From Limonium bicolor (Eukaryota > Streptophyta > Magnoliopsida > Caryophyllales > Plumbaginaceae), in assembly GCA_023374045.1 (NCBI GenBank), contig CM041779.1:144709485-144773484 (forward strand): 64,000 nucleotides of DNA, read 5' to 3'. Below the pieces are notes generated by a model. The model saw only the letters and a program-made list of their open reading frames with translations. It was not told where the DNA came from and did no database searches. Below are positions 59,367-64,000 of the stretch, in pieces. How positions within the stretch are numbered: the stretch's first letter is position 1; every line of letters starts with the position of its first letter. Made by a program: the position numbers and the translations under genes.

Positions 59367-62300
59367 CTAAGCAGATAGACTGGCCAGCTCTTTAGAAGTT
59401 GTAAGAGCCGATGATTGGGGCTGAAAACAAAGCAACAAACAATTCTTAGCAAAAGCTTTAGGAATGCTGAGGGTTGAGTTGAGTAGAAACTACAAAACAA
59501 GACTGGAAATATGACTGATTGAAAAGTCTTAAAGAGGGATAGACCATAAAAAGTACAAGACACAATATGATTACTCAAAAACTTTAATTTTTGCATAGAC
59601 ATATTACGTCGCATCAATGACAATGTTATACATGAAAACTTGAAATAAAAATCTTATAAGAGGGACGAAAGTCTTTTGTTATAGGGAACTTAACAGCAAG
59701 ACCAAGTGACATATAAATTGCACTTGTTTTTCCCAAAAAAGACACATAGTTGCACTATATTTGAATGACTGAAAATCAGTATGCATAATCATTCAAAAAA
59801 GTGAAGTGCATAGTATTGATACCGCTGCTAACTCATCTTCATGCTTGGGAATGAAAGCTGTATCAACTATTTTTGAAGTCCTACCACCAAAAGACGGAGG
59901 TACATTTAGTATTCAACCATTGAGAAGTATAACAATCATATTAACTATGATACCAGGGAAACATGAGGTTTTTGAAGGGCTTCACCTCAATCTCGAGGAT
60001 GAGTTTATGGTAATCAATAGTGGTAGGAACACCTGCCGAATAAAGGTTCATTTATAAATTCATGTCAAACTGAACATATACAGTTCCATCAATTTCATGA
60101 GCCGGATCAAGAGAACTGACAGGCAGATTTGTACTAACCAGTGATCAGAGTATCGTTAAGAGCCCTCTTCATGCGATCAATAGCTTTTTCCCTCGTCGGA
60201 CCCCAGACAATGAGCTACAACCGTGAAAAAAAAGTGACCATCTTAGCTAGCATGCAATAGGTTACCCAGCACATGCTAAATGAGAAGATGCCAGCTAATA
60301 TCTTTTTAGCTTTGCACCCTTCGCTCATACTACTAAAAGGTTATTACCAAACTAAAACTTTTCCGCAATAAAATCACACTGAAGTCACTCTACTTTAAGA
60401 TATTCAGGAGTGGAAAGTATGGTAATAGTTCAGCTCGTTACACCATTATCTCAAAATGAATCTTCATTGACTACAAAATCTACAAGGGATAATACAAATA
60501 TAATTCCACTTAAAGCCAACTTTCATATGTGTGTATTCATTGACTGGTAAAAACACTCATCCCACCAATAATTACATCTATGTCTATTAGGGATAGATCT
60601 TCTGATGTACCAGCAATCAGTGTAGTATTTGCATGTGGGGTGGAGGTAGAAGGTTTAGGTGTATAATCTAGCTGGATGGACTTATTTACTTTGTAACATT
60701 TGGGCTACTTAGCCACTATCTAACAAAGAAATGTCTATAAACTACAGGCTTGTCTAGTATCGCACAGGTTAGTAGATAGAAACTTATTACTTATAAACTA
60801 TTTACTTGTAGATAGAATTCGTACTCCTCCCCAGTTGGACTAACTTGTTGATTTTTGGCATGGTGTTCCACTTTAACACTTAATATATAAGATAAATTAA
60901 TTTCAACAGTAAGTTTTGCAAAAGATTCTTTACTTGCACAGTGTACATAGATGAAATCAACTTATCTTGTATGTTACACTGACGTGGAAAAGCGTCTCAA
61001 AACTAACATGATGAACAAATTGTAACACAGGGTGTACTATATACAGGGGCCTAGGGGTGTCTATTTCGTTCATCAAAATAATTTTACAGGCCTAGGCCAT
61101 TTGGCAAGTCTAAGACTTGATTAGTGAGTTTGCTCCAATTAAGGCATGGTTTGCCTTGAATATCCTTAGAATTACACCCAGTACATAGATGAAATCAACT
61201 TATCTTGTATGTTACACTGAAGTGGAAAAGCGTCTCAAAACTAACATGATGAACAAATTGGAACACAAAGTGTACTATATACGGGTGCCTATGGGTGTCT
61301 ATTTCGTTCATCAAAATAATTTTACAGGTCTAGGCCATTTGGCGAGTCTAAGACTTGATTAGTCCGAGTTTGCTCCAATTAAGGCATGGTTTACCCTGAA
61401 TATCCTTAGTATTACGCCCACCCTACTATCAGCATGTACTTACAATGAAATGGCAAAAGGAAGAAAAAATCGAAAACTCAAACAGATAAGGTACATGCAT
61501 ATGAATACGTATGTAAGTATACATATAGTGCCTCTTTTCATTCATGACCAATGATGCACAAACGTACATAACTTCAAGCAGGCAAAACCTAGCAATAAAG
61601 CTGTACTCAATAGACACAGAATTAACGTTTGTGAGTTTGGGTTTGCCTTTTGTCTTGGAAATATTACAACAATTCCCAAACCAAAATCACATACATGTCT
61701 ACAAACTAAGGGCTTATCCAACATGGAACTGAGAAAATGACAGTGCGAGGAATGAGAGAAAAAATATAGAAACCCAAACAGATTTCATGCACATTCAACG
61801 ACTATTTTTGTTGACTGCCAAAAGATACACAAGCATACAAAATAAAACAGGCAGAACATAGAAGATGCAGTCCCATAGATTGATTATCATTTCTCTTATT
61901 GAAATGAAAATGGCTACATCCTCAATCGTGTGTTAGCATTCATTTCATACAATTCTTTCCCCCTAGACAAACACAATTTAATCATCAACTGATCAATATT
62001 ACAATTTAGTGAAGGATGATCTCAGCCTAGACGACCAAACATATTAGTATGTAAGTAGTGCTAATTTTATGTTTTTGGACACAAATTAAGCTGCATTATT
62101 GAGACACTGCAAGTAACCATTAAGGGAATGATATATATTTATAGAAAACTAGATTATAGTTGCGCTCAATAAAAGATCACTAGATTATGGTTCCATGGTT
62201 TGGTGTCAAATTTGGCTTTGGATTATGTTTAGCAGCTGAAAACGATATTGCTGGTTACAAAAGATTTTTATTACTGTTTGAACAAAGTTTAGGGCTTTGA

Positions 62301-63387
62301 CATCAGGATCACGGTCAAACTATGATCCAAATAAGGGATTAAATCAGATCTGGTGTACGGGAAATTGATTTCCAACTTGATATTAGAGCTTTTAAACGTA
62401 TTATTAGGGTTTCAAAATTAAATAGAACTAGATCAGAATGAAGTTCAAATTTCAAATTAGGGTTTCAATTTTAAATTTTTTTATAGATATTGAGGGTTTC
62501 AAATTTTGCGGGAATCACGATTGAGATGGCTTGGCCATGTGAGCAGTAGGAGACCAAGGGAAACACCACTTAAACGGATTAGGACGTGGGGAGAGAAGGG
62601 ATGAAGGAAAGGAAGAGGAAGACCCAGACAGACATAGGCTAAAGTGGTCAAGATAGATGACATGGTGTCTTTAGAGATGGCAGAATGGAGGCGTATACAA
62701 GTGGTGGACCGTGTGTGATATCTTGCTGGCTTTCTTCCTGTACCCCTTACTACTTTTAAAATATCTTTTTCATTTACTCTACTTTTCTTGGTATTTTCAC
62801 TACCCAACTTTAGAAATTTCAACTTGTTTTGATAACCTTGTTGTTCTGCCCTACTTCTTCCGCAATCCTCGTCACAATTTCAATGTCTATGGCTTTGTCC
62901 CAACTTCATATATGCGATGCCCAATTGTTTTAGGACTCAGGCTTTGATGTCATTGTTGTATTGAGGGTTTCAAATGTGATATATCAGTCAAATGCATTTC
63001 AAATTATGATTTGTGCCTCTTGCGTATCTTCCTGATTTATGCCTCCATGCATACCTCTTAAAACCAAGTTTACTGCAAACAACGTAGCATGTAGGTTGAG
63101 GCATTTGCAGGCACCAATCCACAAGTCAAATTCCGTATTTGATGCAAAAAGGACAAGATCAATGATAGTACTGGCAGGCAACTGAAACTACACAAAAGCA
63201 TCATGTGACAGAAACATGAAACGTCCTGCATCAAGTGAAACATGACAAAAGCATCGATTTGAATCAATATTTTTACAAACCTTGCCCAGCAGAGAGTCAT
63301 AGCTTGGAGGAACCACATATCCTGGATAAACATGGCTATCCATCCGCACAAATGGACCCCCAGATGGCAAATAAGCTGTAATTTTTC
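59367..63387 (-). CDS. CAC2: Biotin carboxylase of plastid acetyl-CoA carboxylase, last five exons
   Basis: Biotin carboxylase uses ATP and bicarbonate to carboxylate biotin on the carrier subunit, the first half-reaction of malonyl-CoA synthesis for plastid fatty acids. Exons on the minus strand: 63281-63387 (KITAYLPSGGPFVRMDSHVY, then PSYDSLLGK), 60139-60214 (LIVWGPTREKAIDRMKRALN), 59986-60032 (VPTTIDYHKLILEIE), 59823-59880 (DFKN, then VDTAFIPKHEDELAA), and 59367-59420 (PQSSALTTSKELASLSA, stop). All exons have AG/GT borders and fitting phases. These are the C-terminal domain of the family; earlier exons lie beyond 64000. Exon 59823-59880 is 58 bases where 63 are expected. Five bases between DFKN and VDTAF are missing, giving a stop two codons later. 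The product would lack about the last 35 residues, or this copy is a pseudogene, or the sequence has an error. Confidence 0.88.
60943..61420. repeat. Tandem duplication of ~239 bp, two copies
   Basis: Copy 1 (60943-61180) and copy 2 (61181-61420) both run from GTACATAGATGAAATCAACT to TATCCTTAGNATTACNCCCA. They differ by about a dozen substitutions and small indels, so the duplication is not very recent. Confidence 0.92.
62505..62959 (+). mobile_element. 5'-truncated LINE of the RTE type (455 bp)
   Basis: A 16-bp TSD, ATTGAGGGTTTCAAAT, flanks it at 62489-62504 and 62960-62975. The plus strand encodes the C-terminal tail of an RTE reverse transcriptase: LRWLGHVSSRRPRETPLKR, then GRGRPRQT and VSLEMAEWRRIQVVDRV, with stops. 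The 3' end TTGTTTTAGGACTCAGGCTTTGATG, then a TTG repeat, is the usual RTE tail. It sits in the CAC2 intron, antisense to the gene. Confidence 0.92.
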
Positions 63388-64000
63388 CTGCAATTCAGAT
63401 TGTAAGGATATTAAATTGACAGGAACATAACACCCCACAAATTGAGCCACTAAGAGAGTTTTCTTATTATAGCACCATTATTTTCAGGAGCTATAAAGTT
63501 CAACAGTTCACTGCATTCAACATAATATTATGTTCCACCATATAAATTCTCTTGGTGATGAACTGTTTCAGTCTGTGGCACCAAAAATGAGTCCTAATTG
63601 TAGGTTAGCCTATATGTACTGTTATATTACGCTTCTGCAACTGTCTTTGATCTTTAGCAATAGGATTCAAAATAAAGACACCCATGCTCGTCATCTACAT
63701 GCTAGCAATAGCAAGCCTCGATCTAAATCCAGCTATCAATTTTTTCCTAACCATCTCAACAAAGAATTGAAGAGGTATAACTGGGAAGTGAGAACCAAAA
63801 ATTGCAAAAATAATTTCCACATTTAAACAGCCCTCAGTATCCCTGTGAACAGAAGAGAGGGTTTTGGGGGAAATGGACAGAACTGAACCATAGAACCAGC
63901 TAACAAGAGAGAAGTTGATACATACAGACATCCTTGCATAATTGAACTTTTAGTCCTGTTTGCAAGCGCAAAGACAGTATCCACCCTGATATGTTGCAAA
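63388..64000 (-). other. CAC2 intron running out of the window
   Basis: The acceptor TTGCAG lies just before the exon at 63387. No earlier exon (for example the GHSIECRINAED segment expected upstream) was found up to 64000, so this intron is at least 613 bp. Open frames here are not supported. Confidence 0.6.

Larger units (their letters stand above)
60215..63280 (-). other. Large CAC2 intron (3.07 kb) with repeats
   Basis: It has a GT donor at 63279-63280 and an AG acceptor at 60215-60216 on the minus strand. It holds a tandem duplication (60943-61420) and a LINE fragment (62505-62959). The rest is AT-rich with no further exon recognised. Confidence 0.8.

Noticed and set aside
62499..62822. 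107-codon minus-strand frame in the CAC2 intron
   Set aside because: It is antisense to the recognisable RTE LINE coding tail on the plus strand.

Overview
The window is a repeat-dense stretch of a flowering-plant nuclear genome, very probably a eudicot. About 6 kb at the right end holds the 3' part of a real intron-containing nuclear gene on the minus strand, CAC2, the biotin carboxylase subunit of plastid heteromeric acetyl-CoA carboxylase. Grasses have lost the plastid heteromeric enzyme, so this gene argues against a grass. Nearly everything else is transposable elements inserted into each other, and most can be bounded to the base by their termini and target-site duplications (TSDs).

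Left part. Bases 1-549 are the end of an LTR whose start lies outside the window. After 2 kb of AT-rich spacer comes a very large non-coding LTR retrotransposon (2799-29172, TSD AATAC). It is a LARD-type derivative of a Ty3/gypsy lineage, with 6.6-kb LTRs, an initiator-Met-tRNA primer site, a polypurine tract and a 4.5-kb internal region without genes. Its 3' LTR was later split by two non-autonomous CACTA transposons (16188-17150, TSD TTC; 20347-28007, TSD TAT). The second CACTA element was itself hit by another CACTA element (21759-23138, TSD TTT) and by a 4.1-kb solo LTR (23825-27924, TSD GGTAG).

Middle part. From about 29316 to 58056 lies a degenerate Mutator-like element (MULE). It carries two convergent broken genes: a FAR1-type transposase fused to a C-terminal OTU-like protease domain (plus strand, 29526-36912), and a plant mobile domain (PMD) gene (minus strand, about 57231-43440). 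Two minisatellite families separate them. The MULE was opened by two solo LTRs (30074-34010, TSD GTTTG; 37270-40328, TSD GACAT), a 516-bp TRIM (41175-41690, TSD TAAAT), and a Ty3/gypsy Tekay-type element deleted at its 5' side (43487-54196, TSD GTCCC/ATCCC). Inside the pol gene of that Ty3 element sits a nearly full-length but broken Ty1/copia SIRE-like element (46048-54116, TSD TCCTC) with an extra ORF after pol. A 309-bp Stowaway MITE lies in one solo LTR, and a GGTTAACCG-rich hAT-like MITE lies in the PMD gene.

Right part. CAC2 exons lie at 63281-63387, 60139-60214, 59986-60032, 59823-59880 and 59367-59420. The penultimate exon appears to lack 5 bases, which would truncate the product. The 3-kb intron contains a tandem duplication and a 5'-truncated RTE-type LINE with a 16-bp TSD.

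All element boundaries, splice sites and motifs were read by eye; no similarity search was run. Family names rest on recognised motifs and are inference where stated.
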